Below are positions 24,221-36,981 of a stretch of DNA of 64,000 bases, piece by piece. The notes under the pieces were generated by a model. It ran no database searches and was not told the origin of the DNA. It worked only from the letters and a program-made list of their open reading frames with translations. The stretch is from Datisca glomerata (taxonomy: Eukaryota > Streptophyta > Magnoliopsida > Cucurbitales > Datiscaceae): contig QANY01013337.1 in assembly GCA_003255025.1 (NCBI GenBank), positions 2,048,237 to 2,112,236 on the forward strand. Direction: 5' to 3'. The position numbers and the translations under genes were made by a program. The stretch's first letter is position 1, and each line of letters starts with the position of its first letter.

Positions 24221-24949
24221 CTAGTAAATTTGAATAGCCATGAAATATATCAGTGGTTATTTCGTAGATTGTAAATATTGTATGTAAACACAAAAAAGAT
24301 CGTAAAATGTTGATATGTAAAAATATACATAAGACAATTGTAAATATTTTCTCTGGCGTTGCATCCTCGTAGATATCAGTCGCTTTCGTTGGTCGTGTCA
24401 TCATCTTGTCACTGTTTTTGATGTTGAAGTTGACGTCTAAGGATTTATTTATTTTTTTGTATAACAGGGTATGCTGTCATTCAATGAGAATATGACTTTT
24501 GACTTTTTATTTTTTATTTTTGGTGGGAGGTGATTCTCTTTTAGATGAGAGTGTATTCTTCGTTTTAGATTTCGTAAGTTTAGGAGATAAATTTTTTATA
24601 GTGAATTTAAAGTACTTGAGAGAAAAGATTTTGGGTTCCTTTTTTTAGAATTTATTAAAAATGTCTACTTATGGGTATTAGCATATTTATATGGGGTATT
24701 TTCGGTAGATCAGTTTGAATATTTTCAAAATTTATAAAATAATATAATGTTTTAAAATCTTTGACAAAATAATATAATGATATTATTAGATACCTAATTA
24801 TCCCAAAAAAGGTTAATGCATTATTGTTGTGTTATCCCCTTACATGGAGGAAGATTGGGCTCTAGCCCAAGGTACGTGAGGTGAAAAAGTGCAGCACATA
24901 TTATTAGTACTTGCTCTTGAGAGTTAGCCGCATATTGTTTAGTTGATGA
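24221..24949. other. Spacer between MULE and foldback element
   Basis: AT-rich, no gene or repeat recognised. Confidence 0.5.
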
Positions 24950-24958
24950 ATAAAAGGC

Positions 24959-26423
24959 ATGTTAATATTATGAAATCCTTGTACTTTATATCAAAATTAA
25001 TTTATTTCTTAAATTAATTTTTTTTTCTAACTGGTTCTCTAATTTTTTCCATCCTTCAATTTACTCAATAACCGTTAAATGGTTGTTAAATTCTCACATG
25101 CACGGCACATGCCTATTTTTTCTCCAATTTTACTCTTTTTTCAACCTTATAAGCTATCAATCTCCCATGTTTTCCATAAAAAAACCAGCCACAAATTGCA
25201 TCTCCCTCTTCAATGATTTAACAATTTTTTTATAAATCTCTTCTAGTTTCAGCAACGGTTCGGGTTTTGTCTCCTGCACATTCGGATTCAGTTTTATCAA
25301 TCATATTTTTTTTCTTCATGAAGAAATGATGCTATTTATTCTAACCCGAATAATTGCTATTTTTTCTAAACCTGAACAGTTACTATTTTTTATCAATCAT
25401 ATTTATTTCTCTACAACATGAATAAATGTTGCTATTTTTTTAAACCTGAATCGTTGCTATTTTTTTAAACCCGAAAGGTTGTCATTTTTTATCAATCATA
25501 TTTATTTTCCTCCAACATGAATAAATATTACTATTTATTCTAAACCTAAATCGTTGCTATTTTTTTTCTAAATCCCAAACTGTTGCTATTTTTTATCAAT
25601 ATATTTATTTTTCTCCAACATGAATAAATGTTCCTATTTTTTCTAAACCTGAACCGTTGATAAATAAAAATGGTTCGGGTTTAGAAAAAATAATAACGGT
25701 TCAGATTAAGACATATAGCAACATTTATTCATGTTGGAGATAAATAAATATGATTGATAAAAAAATAGCAACAGTTCATGTTTAGAAAAAATAGCAGCCG
25801 TTCAGGTTTAGAAAAAATAGCAACATTTATTCATGTTGGAGAATAATAAATATGATATGATAAAATAGTAACTCTTCGGGTTTAGAAAAAAATAATAACA
25901 TTTATTCATGTTGGAAAATAATAAATATGATATGATAAAAATAGTAACGGTTCAGGTTTACAAAAAATAGCAGTGGATTGGGTTTAGAAAAAATAGCAAC
26001 AATTCAGGTTTAGAAAAATAGTAACGGTTCGGGTTTAGAAAAAATAGCAACATTTATTCATGAAGGAGAAAAAATATGATTAATAAAAAATGAAACTCAA
26101 CCTGCAGGAGACTAAACCCAAACCGTTGGTGAAACTAGAGGAGAATTTGTCAAAATTTTGACAAATCATTGAAGAGGGAGATGCAAATTGTGGCTGATTT
26201 TTGGATGAAAAAATATGAGAGATAAGTAGGTGATAAGATTGAAGAAAGGGGTAAAATTGAAAAAAATAGGCATGTGCCATGCATGTGACAATTTAATGGT
26301 CATTTAACGGTTAAGTGTGTAAATTGATTGACGGAAAAAGTTGAAGAACCAATTTGAAAGAAAAATTAATTTATGGAAGTAAATTGATTTTGAAACAAAG
26401 TGCGGGTACTATGGTATTAACCC
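24959..26423. mobile_element. Foldback (hairpin) element with 9-bp target duplication
   Basis: The left arm read forward and the right arm read in reverse complement match almost from end to end. The left starts (A)TGTTAATATTATGAAATCC and the right arm starts GGGTTAATACCATAGTACCC. Both continue through AACCGTTAAATG, CACATGCA(C/T)GGCACATGCC, CATCTCCCTCTTCAATGATT and CTCTTCTAGTTTCA-like blocks. The arms meet near 25665, giving about 0.7 kb per arm. Exact 9-bp duplications ATAAAAGGC flank it (24950-24958 and 26424-26432), which suggests Mutator-type mobilisation. The inner halves of both arms contain several copies of a 75-100 bp unit (TTTCTAAACCTGAACCGTTG, ..TCCAACATGAATAAATGTT). It has no coding capacity. 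Confidence 0.88.
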
Positions 26424-26599
26424 ATAAAAGGCTATCCGTTTAACCCTTTTTAGACGAAGAATTCTTCATGAAAAATTGGTGAGCCGCCTATCAATTGTGA
26501 GGTGAAGGAATTGCTTTCATTCATTTTGGTGAGCCATAGTACGTGAGGAAGAGAAACAAGTGCGGTGGTGATTTGATGGTATATTTGTAATCATTTCCA

Positions 26600-27010
26600 A
26601 TAGTTTTGTATATTGTGTGTGATCTCTAGATTTGATTCTCAAAACCCATATACTGTTGAAATTATTCTATTTTATTATGTATTCACATTTAAAGGTAATC
26701 AATAATAATCTTATGATTGATGTAAGTCTTTAGTATTATCTAGAGAAGAAACTCGACGTATCGTATTATTATTATAGGAAGATTTATTGAGACTTTGTAC
26801 CGTGAGTTTTCCCTTCACTCTGAAAGATTTCCCACGTTATATATGGGGTCATATTTTTTCATTTCAAGATAATTTGGTTATTATCTTTGCTAGGTAATTT
26901 ACTCGAATTTTGATAATTGATTATCAACTACGTAATATTAAAATGTGGCAAATAAAGATTTAGGATAAAATCCTGACAAGTGGTATTAGAGTTTGATCCA
27001 GGTTTACCAA
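26600..27010 (+). mobile_element. Copia LTR end with tRNA-Met-type primer site, remnant
   Basis: TGGTATTAGAGTTTGA at 26981-26996 closely resembles the TGGTATCAGAGC primer site complementary to initiator tRNA-Met that most plant copia elements use. It is preceded by an LTR-like TTTCCCTTCACTCTGAAAG and TTTCCCACG. The LTR start was not located and no coding region follows in register. Confidence 0.5.
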
Positions 27011-27029
27011 TAAATTTTAACTCTCCGCT

Positions 27030-27280
27030 CGATGGTTGGTGAATTTAGATGAAGCATGTTGACACTTATTCACAAGTTGACAATTTTTCTACTCATAGCC
27101 CGATGTGTGATGAATCAAGATGAAATGAATTGATGATTATCCGACTCATGGTCTGATGTATAGTAAATCCTGGTGAAACGAGTCGATGATTATCACACTC
27201 ATGCTTGATGTATAATGAATCTGGATCAAGCGAGTTGACAATTTATCTGGCTTAGGATCCGATGTGTGACATGATAGAAG
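27030..27280. repeat. Degenerate ~58-bp tandem repeat, about 4 copies
   Basis: Successive copies share GATGTGTGATGAATC, TGGATGAA/GATGAAA-like, GAGTTGA(C/T) and TTAT(C/T)(C/A)(G/C)ACTCATG. The array immediately follows the primer-site remnant and may belong to its leader. A segment after it (TTGGGGTCATCTCACATCGA, about 27282) also looks LTR-derived. Confidence 0.6.
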
Positions 27281-27871
27281 TTGGGGTCATCTCACATCGA
27301 TTACAGAAGAGACTGATAGTCAGTTTATAAGTGTGAGAGAAAACATCACTTATCAAACTAGTTTTTGGGGTTGAGGACCCAATAACACCCAACATTTGTT
27401 GCTTTGTAATTTTACTATGATTCTCAATTTAGTCTCTATTAGTCTAATTTTCTCAATCAAGTATTTCAACATTTAAAGTTTTACAATTCACTTATTTTGT
27501 TTGTCTCAAACTTCAATATATATTATGTTATTGACATATGAGACAATGAAATCACACTTAAATGTTAATTATAGTTAACCTCGGATGATCAAGTTTTGAC
27601 ACTTAATAAGAGAATTTTGATTGCAAAGTATTACATTATTCAAGGACTTAAATATAAAGATGAAACTTCAATGGATCAAATTGACAATGGAAATAAAATT
27701 TGATGATCAAAAATACATTTTACGGTAAAAAAGGACCATATACAATGCACGAGTATATTTGAAAATCTCAACTTGTTCTATTCATTAAAAATATGTATTA
27801 AAGAGATGGAAAATACAACATTTTAACCAATACAAAATAAATGGGAAACATTCCAGCACACCTGCATATAC

Positions 27872-28496
27872 TGTTGGAAAATTGGATAATTTTTTATGAA
27901 TTTTGGATAAATTGGAAAATTGGGTATCGTAGATGAATTTTGGATAAATTTTTATGTGGGACACACTACATAAAAGTGTAAGGTCTTTGAATTTTTTTAG
28001 GTGGGACAAATTTTCCGTAATTATATTATTTACCTGTCATAAATAATATATTTACAAAATTGTTGTAATATTTTTATTTCTATTTAATCTTATAATGTAA
28101 TACACTATTCTCCAACAATCTTACAACAGTTAATTATGTATAACTTATTGTATTATAGTATTAATTTTTAGAAATTAATTTGATTTTCAAAAATTGTCCA
28201 AAAATTATTTTAGAAATTGATTTGGGTTTTTTCAACCTAAAAATTTTATTTTAAATATTTTTAAAATTTTGAAAGTGGAAGTAACTATACAGAGAAGTTT
28301 TTTCTAAGAAATTAGAATTTAAGTGGACTCGTGGCTCCAATTACCTGAAAACTGAATACTGTCGAAAGGGATGGTCTTGGATACCCCACCACTTCGCCTT
28401 AACAGTTATCTGTAAAAGGTTTGTTTTGAAAAATATTAAGAAAATTAGCATATTTTTCATGAAAAACTTCTGGTTTATATTTAAGATAAGCAAATA
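27872..28496 (+). repeat. 5' LTR-like start and leader of element B
   Basis: Starts with TGTTGG as the 3' LTR does. CCAACA at about 28107 could be an internal LTR border. I see no TGGTATCAGAGC-type primer site before gag, so the leader is probably damaged. Confidence 0.5.
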
Positions 28497-28675
28497 TGGC
28501 AAGTGAAACCAACAACAACGTTGCAGCGAATCATGTGGTGAAAACGAAGGGTTAAACCCTAATGTTGGGACTCAAATAGTAAATCTGGGTATGCAGTACC
28601 CTGCTATGACCATTGTAGCCCGTATGGCACCAATGGCTATGCCTATTTCTCATGGAGAGAAACCTGAAAAATTTA
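28497..28675 (+). pseudogene. gag N-terminal part of element B (interrupted)
   Basis: ATG at 28497 opens MASETNNNVAANHVVKTKG, then a frameshift, then a segment with MAPMAMPISHGEKPEKF, a typical start of copia gag (UBN2-type). It stops at the insertion point of element C. The next codons (FNGLNFKRW) are found 7.5 kb away at 36172, directly showing the interruption. Confidence 0.82.
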
Positions 28676-29635
28676 TATTGGTCATTGCGGCACGTGCGCG
28701 GCCGGAACGTGTGACGCATGGCCATTTTACAAATTAAATTTTAAATAAAAATCAAATATTTTAATAAAACAAACTCACACAATGCTGCAATAACAAAAAA
28801 ACTTTTTATTAAAAAATATTTTCAATCAGTTAGAATCTATTATATATTAAATTAACAACATACAATATTATGAATCATATACCTCTTGTAGTCTAAATCA
28901 AGCGTCCTAGTGAAACCGATCGATTCTACATTCCCACGAAATCATTCTAACGATCAGTAGAATCCGAGTCCACACGAAGATCTTCCAAGTCAATTTTCAA
29001 CGCACTAGGATATGTGTGGGCACGTAAAACATAACGAAGACACTTTTCTGTTTTTAGATTTACTCGACACATGAGATCTAGAGATTTTACTGAAAATGAC
29101 TTTTGTGAGACGATTCTCTAAAAGAACGTGACGATGATTCTTTTAGAGATTTGATTCACTCTTAATCCAAGAAAAATCACTCCTTCAGAATTGTGTTCTT
29201 CTCTCAACTCTTGATTGAACTAATTCATCAACTTAGGTCATCAGAATAATATCTGTATATTTTTCTTGATGATGGCTTATTAGATATTTTGAGATAATTG
29301 AAATAATATTTAATTATAAAATTAACAATAGCAGTGGGACCCACTACTGTAGTGTCATGTGGCACTCAAATAGTTCATGTCAATCTATGATACCTAATCA
29401 GTGATCGACACGTGATAATTACTACATATTAAATATTTATTTTAATCAAATTAAATATCAAGATATTCGTTAATTCAAAATTAACATATCTGATTATCCA
29501 TACCAACTTAATTATCTGTTATTTCATAAATAACAGATTTAGTTGATCCAAATTATTATCTAATAATAATTTAATATCTAATTTCATAAATTAGATATTT
29601 TGTCTCACTTATCGATAATTTAAAATCGATAATTA

Positions 29636-29666
<31 letters not shown>

Positions 29667-30658
29667 TAATTCTGAAAATTATATTTATATATATAAGTAA
29701 TTCAATTAATGAATTTTTAATTAATCAATCACACATAATTATCCCATAATTATGTACTTGCACTAGAATAAAAATTCTTTTACACGTAAATCCTTTTCTC
29801 ATGTCCTGAAATATTCACACCCTAAATTGCGTAGTATAGATGTGACTTGGGGACCATGGACTTATAATCCTAAACTCCAATAAACTAGATTATTAATTAA
29901 ACTATTTTGTTAAATAAGCTTATTTATTAAGTTCGATATTATTCCACTATAAATATGACATTGTACTCTTAGAGATTACAGATTGTATTTACAGTGTAGT
30001 CCACGGATATAATTACTTGAAGTAGTTCTGTCCTCTAATTATTGGTTCGTAAATTAGAACTGGTTAAAATGACCATATTACCCTTCTAATTACTTCTTAA
30101 TCCTTACTACCATCAATCCACTAGTGAATGACTAATTTATAATCTTATTATAAATATGAGCTTAATAATGATTCAGTTTCAGAATTAACACTTAAGGGAA
30201 CCGTTATACGATCCATTAGGAAAGCATGGATTTCATATGATCATCGAATAATGTGTAATAAATCTTTATGATAAACATCACGTTGATAAAGATACTAATT
30301 CACATCGATCTAATCATATATAATCTCATTATATAAAGCACATTTACTAAGATATCTATCCACATCAATGATTTGGAGATAGATCACATGCATTCATAAT
30401 GTTTAGTGAACCGTACGAGTAATCATTCATTAAAATTCCATACTTTAATATATTGCTGATAATTTTATTCATAATCTATGATTGTAATCCTCACGTACTA
30501 ATACAAGATCATAGTCTTATTAATGAATATGAAATTTTCATATATTTATATAAATTATTCAACAATAGTTTAAAAAACAATTATAAGAAAAATGTAATTC
30601 TTATTAAATTTCATATCAAAATGTCAATGCACATATTTTGATGACATAACCCCCAACA
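28676..30658 (-). repeat. 3' LTR of element C (1983 bp)
   Basis: Read on the reverse strand it begins TGTTGGGGGTTATGTCAT and ends CCGCAATGACCA(ATA). It aligns with the LTR at 50075-52092, and its outer two thirds align with 34739-36171. A (TA)n run lies at about 29636-29666. Confidence 0.85.
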
Positions 30659-30672
30659 ATCTTCCACTTGCC
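30659..30672 (-). other. Polypurine tract of element C
   Basis: Reverse-strand GGCAAGTGGAAGAT directly abuts the LTR start TGTTGGGG, the standard position for the plus-strand primer. Confidence 0.75.
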
Positions 30673-30861
30673 CTAAGGCAAATGTGGCTTTTCTCTCAAT
30701 CCCATGTTATGCACGCGACCTTCAAATGACTTCGTAGGAAGTGTCTTTGTAAAAGGATCAGCCATGTTCTATTCTGTCGCTATCTTCATAGTAAAATGTG
30801 CAATGCTGGATTGCTTAATACTTCTCCAGACTAGGGTGAATACTGATCTAGATGTCAACTT

Positions 30862-33480
30862 TCAACTGTCTCTATCTGATTGAAAACTAGAATTAGTACA
30901 TCTAGTGGGGTTCAAGTCTCCACCTGAATAAACAAGCATATAGTTTCTCATTCTCCTAAGATACTTGAGAATATGATTTACTATAATCCAATGTTCCAAA
31001 CCTTGATTCGATTGATAACGAATGACAATTCCCATTGCATAACAGATGTCCGGACTCGTACACAACATGACATGCATGAGACTTCCAACTGCTGAAGCAT
31101 AGAGAACCTTTCTTATATCATCTTCCTATTGATATGTCTTAGGACATTTTTACTTGGAGAGGAGAATTTCATGTCTGGTCGGTAATTGACCTTTCTTGGA
31201 ATTCTCCATAGAGAATCTCTTTAGCACTTTATCGATATAAGATGCCTAAGAAATAGCCAAGAGTTTGTTCTTTCTATCCTTTAGGATTTGGATTCCCAGA
31301 ACATAGCTCACTTCTCCCAAATCTTTCATTTGAAATTTCATAACTAACCACTTCTTTAATTTTGACAGAGTTTCTACATCATTCCCAATGAGTAGAATAT
31401 TATCAATAAAAAAAATTAAGAAAACCACTATCTTATGTTTGATGTATTTATAAACATAGGCTTCATCAACATCTTGCTCCAAAGGTAATAAGACTTTATA
31501 ATCTCATTAAAGGTAAGATTCTAAGAACTAGATGCTTGCTTTAATTCATAAATGGATTTAAAAATTTGCTTACTTTCTGATTTTGCCCCTTTTGTATGAA
31601 CCCTTATGGTTGTATCATATAGATGCTCTCTTCAAGAGAGCCATTAAAAAAAGATCTATTGAAATCCATTTGTCGTATCTTATAGTCAAAACTAGTGGCT
31701 ATGGACAAAATGATGCGAATGGATTTCAGCATGGCCACAAGGGAGAATGTCTCTTCATAATAGGCTCCCTTCCTTTGTGTATAGCCCTTAGCTACTAACC
31801 GTGCATTGAAAGTTTCTACTTTTCCATCTGCACCTCTTTTCTTCTTCAAGATCCATTTACATCCAATGGGCCTGACATCTTCAGGTGGATCTATAAGTTT
31901 CCAGACAGAATTAGAATACATAGATTCTATTTCCTGGTTCTTGGCTTCTTGCCATTTCTCCTTTTTCAGGATCCTTCATTGCTTCTTCATAACATAATGG
32001 ATCATCCTTATCAATGTCTGACACTAGGACATATGCTTTTAGTTCGTAGCGAACTGGTTGTCTCACAACCCTCCAACTATGACGTTGCATTAGGGTTTCC
32101 TTTGCAGGAATTGTGGTTTCTCTGGTTTGTCATTTTGAGTAGAAATTAAAGGTGGGTTGATCTCATCAGCTGCTAATTCCTCGAGAACTACTTTTCTATG
32201 AGGTTTGTAGTTTTGCATATAGTCGTGCTCAATGAAGGTTGCATTTGTCGACACAAACACATTTTGATCATTGTGACTATAAAAGTACTCACCTCTAGTC
32301 TGTGGAGTATAGCCTACGAATTTACATACCTCAGACATTGAGTCTAACTTTCTGTTGTTGTGTCTAAGAACGTGAGCTAGACACCCCCATATAAAGAAAT
32401 GATGTAAACTAGATTTGAAGCCATTTTATAACTCTAAAGGCGTCTTGCTTACAAACTTAGAGAGTACTACATTCAAAAAATAAGTTGTCGTGTGTAGTAC
32501 ATATCCCCAAAATATAAGTGATAGTGATGAGTAGTTTAACATCAACCTAACCATATCCAATAAGGTTCGATTTCTCCTCTCTGCAACACCATTTTGCTGT
32601 GGTGTTCTAGGTGTTGTGAGTTGGGAAATGATTCCACACTCCATCAAATAATCCTTGAATTCTAAATTCAAGTATTCACCGCCTCGATCAGATCAAAAGT
32701 TTTTCAATGATTTACCTAGTTTATTTTCAGCTTCAGCTTAAAGTTTTTAAACTTTCCGAAAGTTTCAGACTTTCTTTGCATTAGTTTAAGTATACTCATA
32801 TCTTGAGTAATCGTCAATAAAAGTGATGAAATACTCGTACCCACAGACATCACTATGTACATCTCAAGTGATTCCTTGGCTCTTTGGTCATTTCCTGTGA
32901 AAGATCTCTTGGTCATTTCACTCTCTAAACAAGATTCACAAACGAGAAGAATTTCAACTTTTAGTTCTCTCAAAACACCATACTTTGCTAATGTGTTTAA
33001 TCTATCTAGATTAATATGTCCCAACCTAAGATGTCAAAGATATTTGTTATCATCATCGTCCGAAACTCTTTGTCGTTTGTTACTTTTAGGATTTGCTACT
33101 TTAAATAATTCAGAATTATTTAACGCACGTTGTGTCAGTTTAAGCATATACAATCCGTTTATAACTTTTGCATGACATATATCGAACTCATTCTTAGAAA
33201 AAATAAATTATTTATTAATAAAAGAGATTTCGAATAATTGTTCTTGCAAAAATGAAAAAAAACAAATTTTTAAAAAATCTATGAGTACAATAAACATTGT
33301 TCAAAAATAAATAATTATATTAAAAAAGTAAACGGAATGTCCCTAATGCTTTAGCCGACACAAGTATAGTACTTCCAGCTCTTAAAACGATCTCGCCATC
33401 AGCCAGCTCCCTTGACGAATCAAGCATCTACAAAGAAAAACATACATGGTTAGTGTCTCCTGAATCAAGTATCCAGAATG
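30862..33480 (-). pseudogene. pol pseudogene of element C (PR-INT-RT-RH)
   Basis: Reading from right to left: a protease signature of the type LDSGDTNHV near 33450; GAG-pre-integrase (MGHINLDRLN, 33024) with a CESCLESEMTKRSF block; integrase core with NGVAERRNRTLLDMVR (about 32580); the post-integrase YFYSHNDQNVF segment (32280); reverse transcriptase with CKWILKKKRGADGKVE (31860) and KIRQMDFNRSFFNG; and RNase H/tail motifs (TSPDICYAMGIV, 31060). The usual YVDD active-site box reads FIDN (about 31395-31412), losing a catalytic Asp. Stops and frameshifts separate the blocks. The enzyme set is typical of Ty1/copia; none can be functional. Confidence 0.88.
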
Positions 33481-33535
33481 ATAAATCATATTCCATTAAA
33501 CACGCTTCAAGTACAAGTAAATCATTCATTTCTTT

Positions 33536-34151
33536 TCAGCTCGGAGAGATATTTGTTACAATTTCTCTTCCAATGACCTTTAACCCCATAGTGGAAACAT
33601 TTTCCTTTGGGCTTGCTGCCTTTCTTGTTCTTCTTGGCTTTTGGTGATGTCTTGGCTTTTTTCCCTTTCTTGTTCTTACTTTTGCATTTCCATTGATCTT
33701 CTTCCTCTTGTTACTTTTAACCGTGAAAGAAGGTTTTTGCTCGACAACATTTACCTCGCCCTCTTTGGTCATTCTCAAGTTGAGGGACTTAAAAATCTGT
33801 AATTCATTTAACAATTAGGTCATGTTGAATTACAACTTGTTCATAACATAGTTGGTCGTGAATGCAAAAAACTTGTGTGATTGACTCAAGCATAATGCTA
33901 ACTTGAGTATGCTCATCAATAGTCGCCCCTTGTACTTCTGCCTGTATTATGTTGACATGTTCAAAACATGTTCTCGCACAGAAGTACCTTTTTCTCATCT
34001 TAGTTGTCATGTACCTCCTAATAGTCTCATGACGACTTTGATAAGACTGCTGCCCAAATATTATTGTAGAGATTTCATAATCTCATTGACAGTCTCCATG
34101 CTTACATGTTGGTTCTCAGGACATCATTCATTTTTAAATTACAACACTTGA
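33536..34151 (-). pseudogene. gag C-terminal part of element C
   Basis: The frame includes CFEHVNIIQAEVQ, MLNELQIFKSLNLRMTKE and a Lys/Arg-rich linker, then a decayed zinc knuckle (YGVKGHWKRNC-like by nucleotide, 33560-33610). The N-terminal half of gag is absent: noncoding leader begins at about 34150. The same segment is found, inverted, in copy F at 61242. Confidence 0.7.
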
Positions 34152-34738
34152 CATAAAAAAGTAAAATTACAAAGTGGACTTTAAGAATGCATATTTTCCA
34201 AATATTATTTTCTCCTCCTGGTATCCATCTTCATAATCTTCAAGCTTTGAAAAAAAAATCTATTTTATTAAGAAAAATAATTTTTCTTAATTAAAATTAA
34301 TTTCTATAATTATCCTTTTAAAATAGTTGACTTTGACTTACAAATAAATATTTTTTTGATTTGGTCATACTTGGGTCAAACCCAATCAACCTATTAATTT
34401 CTAATTTTCATAAAATTAAAATTAATTTCTAACTTTCATAAAATTAAAAATTAATTTAAAAATTTAAAACGATAATTGATAGATTGAGGGACATCATCAA
34501 TCCATATGGTGATAGGGCTGGTTGGTATCAGGCTTTGTAGAAAACTTCCCTAAAAGTAACAATAATTGCCATCGACGATAGAATTCTCCTACCGCCGCCT
34601 CATCATCGCCGGCCACCACTGCCGCCGCTAGTCCCACTACCGACAGCCGCCGGCCACCACAGCCGGAACAATATTTTCCAACTTGAACATTAAATTTTCT
34701 GTGAACAGTAAATTTCATGTCGCACTACAGTGTGACAC
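34152..34738 (-). other. Leader of element C
   Basis: Noncoding segment between gag and 5' LTR, matching 52380-52950 of the related copy (shared AAGAAAAATAATTTTTCTTA-type, TTGACCCAAGTTTGA and GGAAAGTTT blocks). A GC-rich CCGCC(G/T)CC patch at 34590-34660 is unusual in this AT-rich context. Confidence 0.6.
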
Positions 34739-36171
34739 ACCCACTACTGTAGTGTCACGTGACACTACAGTAGTCCGTGTTAATCTCTGATATCCAATTA
34801 ATGATTGACACGTGGTAATTACTACATATTAAATATTTATGTTAATCAAATTATATATCTAGATATATATTAATTCAAAATGAACATATCTGATTATCGA
34901 TCAAATTATATTTTATTTCATAAATAATAGATTTAGTTGATCCAAATTATTATCTAATAATAATTTAATTATCTAATTTCATAAATTAGATATTTTGTCT
35001 TACTTATCAATAATTCAAAAAATTGATAATTATATATATATAATTTAATTAATTAATTTTTAGTTAATTAATCACACATAATTATCTCATAATCATGTAC
35101 TTATTCTAGAATAAAATTTCATTTGCAAGTAAGTCATTTTCTCATATCCTGAATTATTCACACCATCGACTGTGTAGTACAAATGTGATTTGGAGACCAT
35201 TGACCTATAATCCTAAGCTCCAATAAACCATATTATTAATTGAACTCTTTAATTAAATAATCTTATTAATTAATTTCATTATTGCTCCACTATAAATATG
35301 GAATTGCACTCTTAGAATTATAGATTATATATACAGAGTATTCTCATGTAGTCCACCGATATAATCATTTCATGTAGTTCTGTCTTCCAATTATTGATTC
35401 ATAAATTAGAATTGGTGAAAATTATCATTTTACCCTTCTAATTACCTCTTAATCCTTAAGTACAATTAATCCACTAGTGAATGACTAATTTATAATCTTA
35501 TTATAAATTTGAGCTCAATAACCATTCAGTTTCAGAATTAACACTTAAGGGAACCAATATACGATCTGTTAGGAAAGCTTGAATTACAAATCTGGTAAGA
35601 TAGTGTTCCCAGTCATCCATATTGTTGAATCTCCAAAACAAAAGTCACTAGCCTTTTTTCCAAATAAACCTTAACGGGTGAATCAAAAGATCTAGTACAC
35701 AAGCATAGGAGTTCATGACTACTCAAGATTCAGACTGATCTACATATGGTCATCGAATTGATGTGTATTAAATTTTTATGATAAACGACACGTTGATAAA
35801 TATATTAATTCACATCCCGATGTCATATATAATCTTATTATATAAAGCACTTTCACTAAGATGTTTGTCCACATCAATAATCTGGATCTAAATCACATGC
35901 TTTCATAATGCTTAGTGAACCGTACTAGCAACCATTCATTAAAGATTTCATACTTTAATATGTTGCTGACAATTTTATTCATTATCTATGATCTTAATCC
36001 TCCCGTACTAATACAAGATCATAGTCTCATTAATGAATATGAGATTTTTAGATATTTATAAAAATTATTCAACATCAATTTAAAAGAATAATTATTAAAA
36101 AAATGTAATTCTTATTAAATTTTATATCAAAATGTCAATACACATGATTTGTGGGCATAACCCCCCCAATA
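34739..36171 (-). repeat. 5' LTR of element C, lacking its 3' third
   Basis: Aligns with 29338-30658 of the 3' LTR (CCCACTACTGTAGTGTCA onward) but lacks the ~660 bp corresponding to 28676-29337, so LTR 3' end and primer site are deleted. It carries an extra ~175 bp at about 35585-35755 that the other LTR has lost. Confidence 0.8.
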
Positions 36172-36960
36172 ATTTAACGGTCTGAATTTCAAAAGGTGAC
36201 AACAAAAGATGCTCTTCTACCTTATAACGTTGAATCAGGCAAAATGCTTGACTGAAAAAGCTCCTAAGCTCAATGATGATGAGCATGATTTCCAAACGAT
36301 AAGTGTTATTGATGCTTGAAAACATTCCAATTATTTATGTAGAAATTATATAATGAATGGTCTTCTAATTCTTTGTATAATGTTTATTCTGACAAGAAAA
36401 CAGTAAAGGAGTTATGATAATCTCTTGAACGAAAGCACAAGACTGATGATGCAGGCGTTAAGAAATTTATCGCCGCCTGCTTTCTAGAGTTTAAAATGGG
36501 GATTCTAAAATGATAATAAGTCAAGTGGAAGAACATCAAATTATCCTGCACGAGTCATGCTGAGTGAATCATTTCAAGTGGCTTGTATTATTGATAAATT
36601 ACCTCCTGGATGGAAGGATTTCAAGAACTATCTCAAGAACAAATGAAAGGAAATGGGAATCGAGGATCTTATTATTTGACTTCGAATTGAAGAAGATAAT
36701 AAGCTATCGGAAAGAAGAGGGCCAAACCCTGTTGCTGCAGCAAAATCTAATGTTGTGGAGCATGGTCAAGGTTTTAAGGCCAAGAAGACGCAACAAAGAA
36801 AAGGGTCCAAACAAGCTCGGACCTAAATGAGGGTTTCTAAGAAACCAAAATTCCAAGGCAAGAGCTACAATTATGACAAGTTGGGTCACAAATCATCTTA
36901 GTGTAGACTGCCTAAGAGAAATAAAGAGGCTAATGTGATTGACAATATTATTCGAGAGTT
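36172..36960 (+). pseudogene. gag C-terminal part of element B
   Basis: Resumes at the ATTTA duplication with FNGLNFKRW, QKMLFYL, then ..SYDNLLNE and IIDKLPPGWKDFKNYL, and a zinc-knuckle-like YNYDKLGHKSS*CRLPKR (about 36862-36920, first Cys replaced). Several stops are present. Position, order and motifs are standard for copia gag. Confidence 0.8.
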
Positions 36961-36981
36961 TCTGATATTAACCTTTCTGCA

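Larger units (their letters stand above)
28676..36171 (-). mobile_element. Element C: Ty1/copia retrotransposon nested in gag of B
   Basis: It sits between two exact copies of ATTTA (28671-28675 and 36172-36176), both part of the B gag sequence. Its outer ends are TATTGG and CCAATA, the TGTTGG/CCAACA termini seen in related copies with one change each. It has a 3' LTR (28676-30658), a polypurine tract, RNase H, reverse transcriptase, integrase, protease and partial gag on the reverse strand, a noncoding leader, and a shortened 5' LTR (about 34739-36171). All coding parts carry stops or frameshifts. Related copies in the window are at 50075, 58886 and 61242. Confidence 0.9.

Noticed and set aside
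34497..34718. Gly/Ala-rich 73-codon frame
   Set aside because: Falls in the noncoding leader of element C; the GC-rich patch creates the open frame, and the related copy at 52394-52601 does not encode a similar protein.
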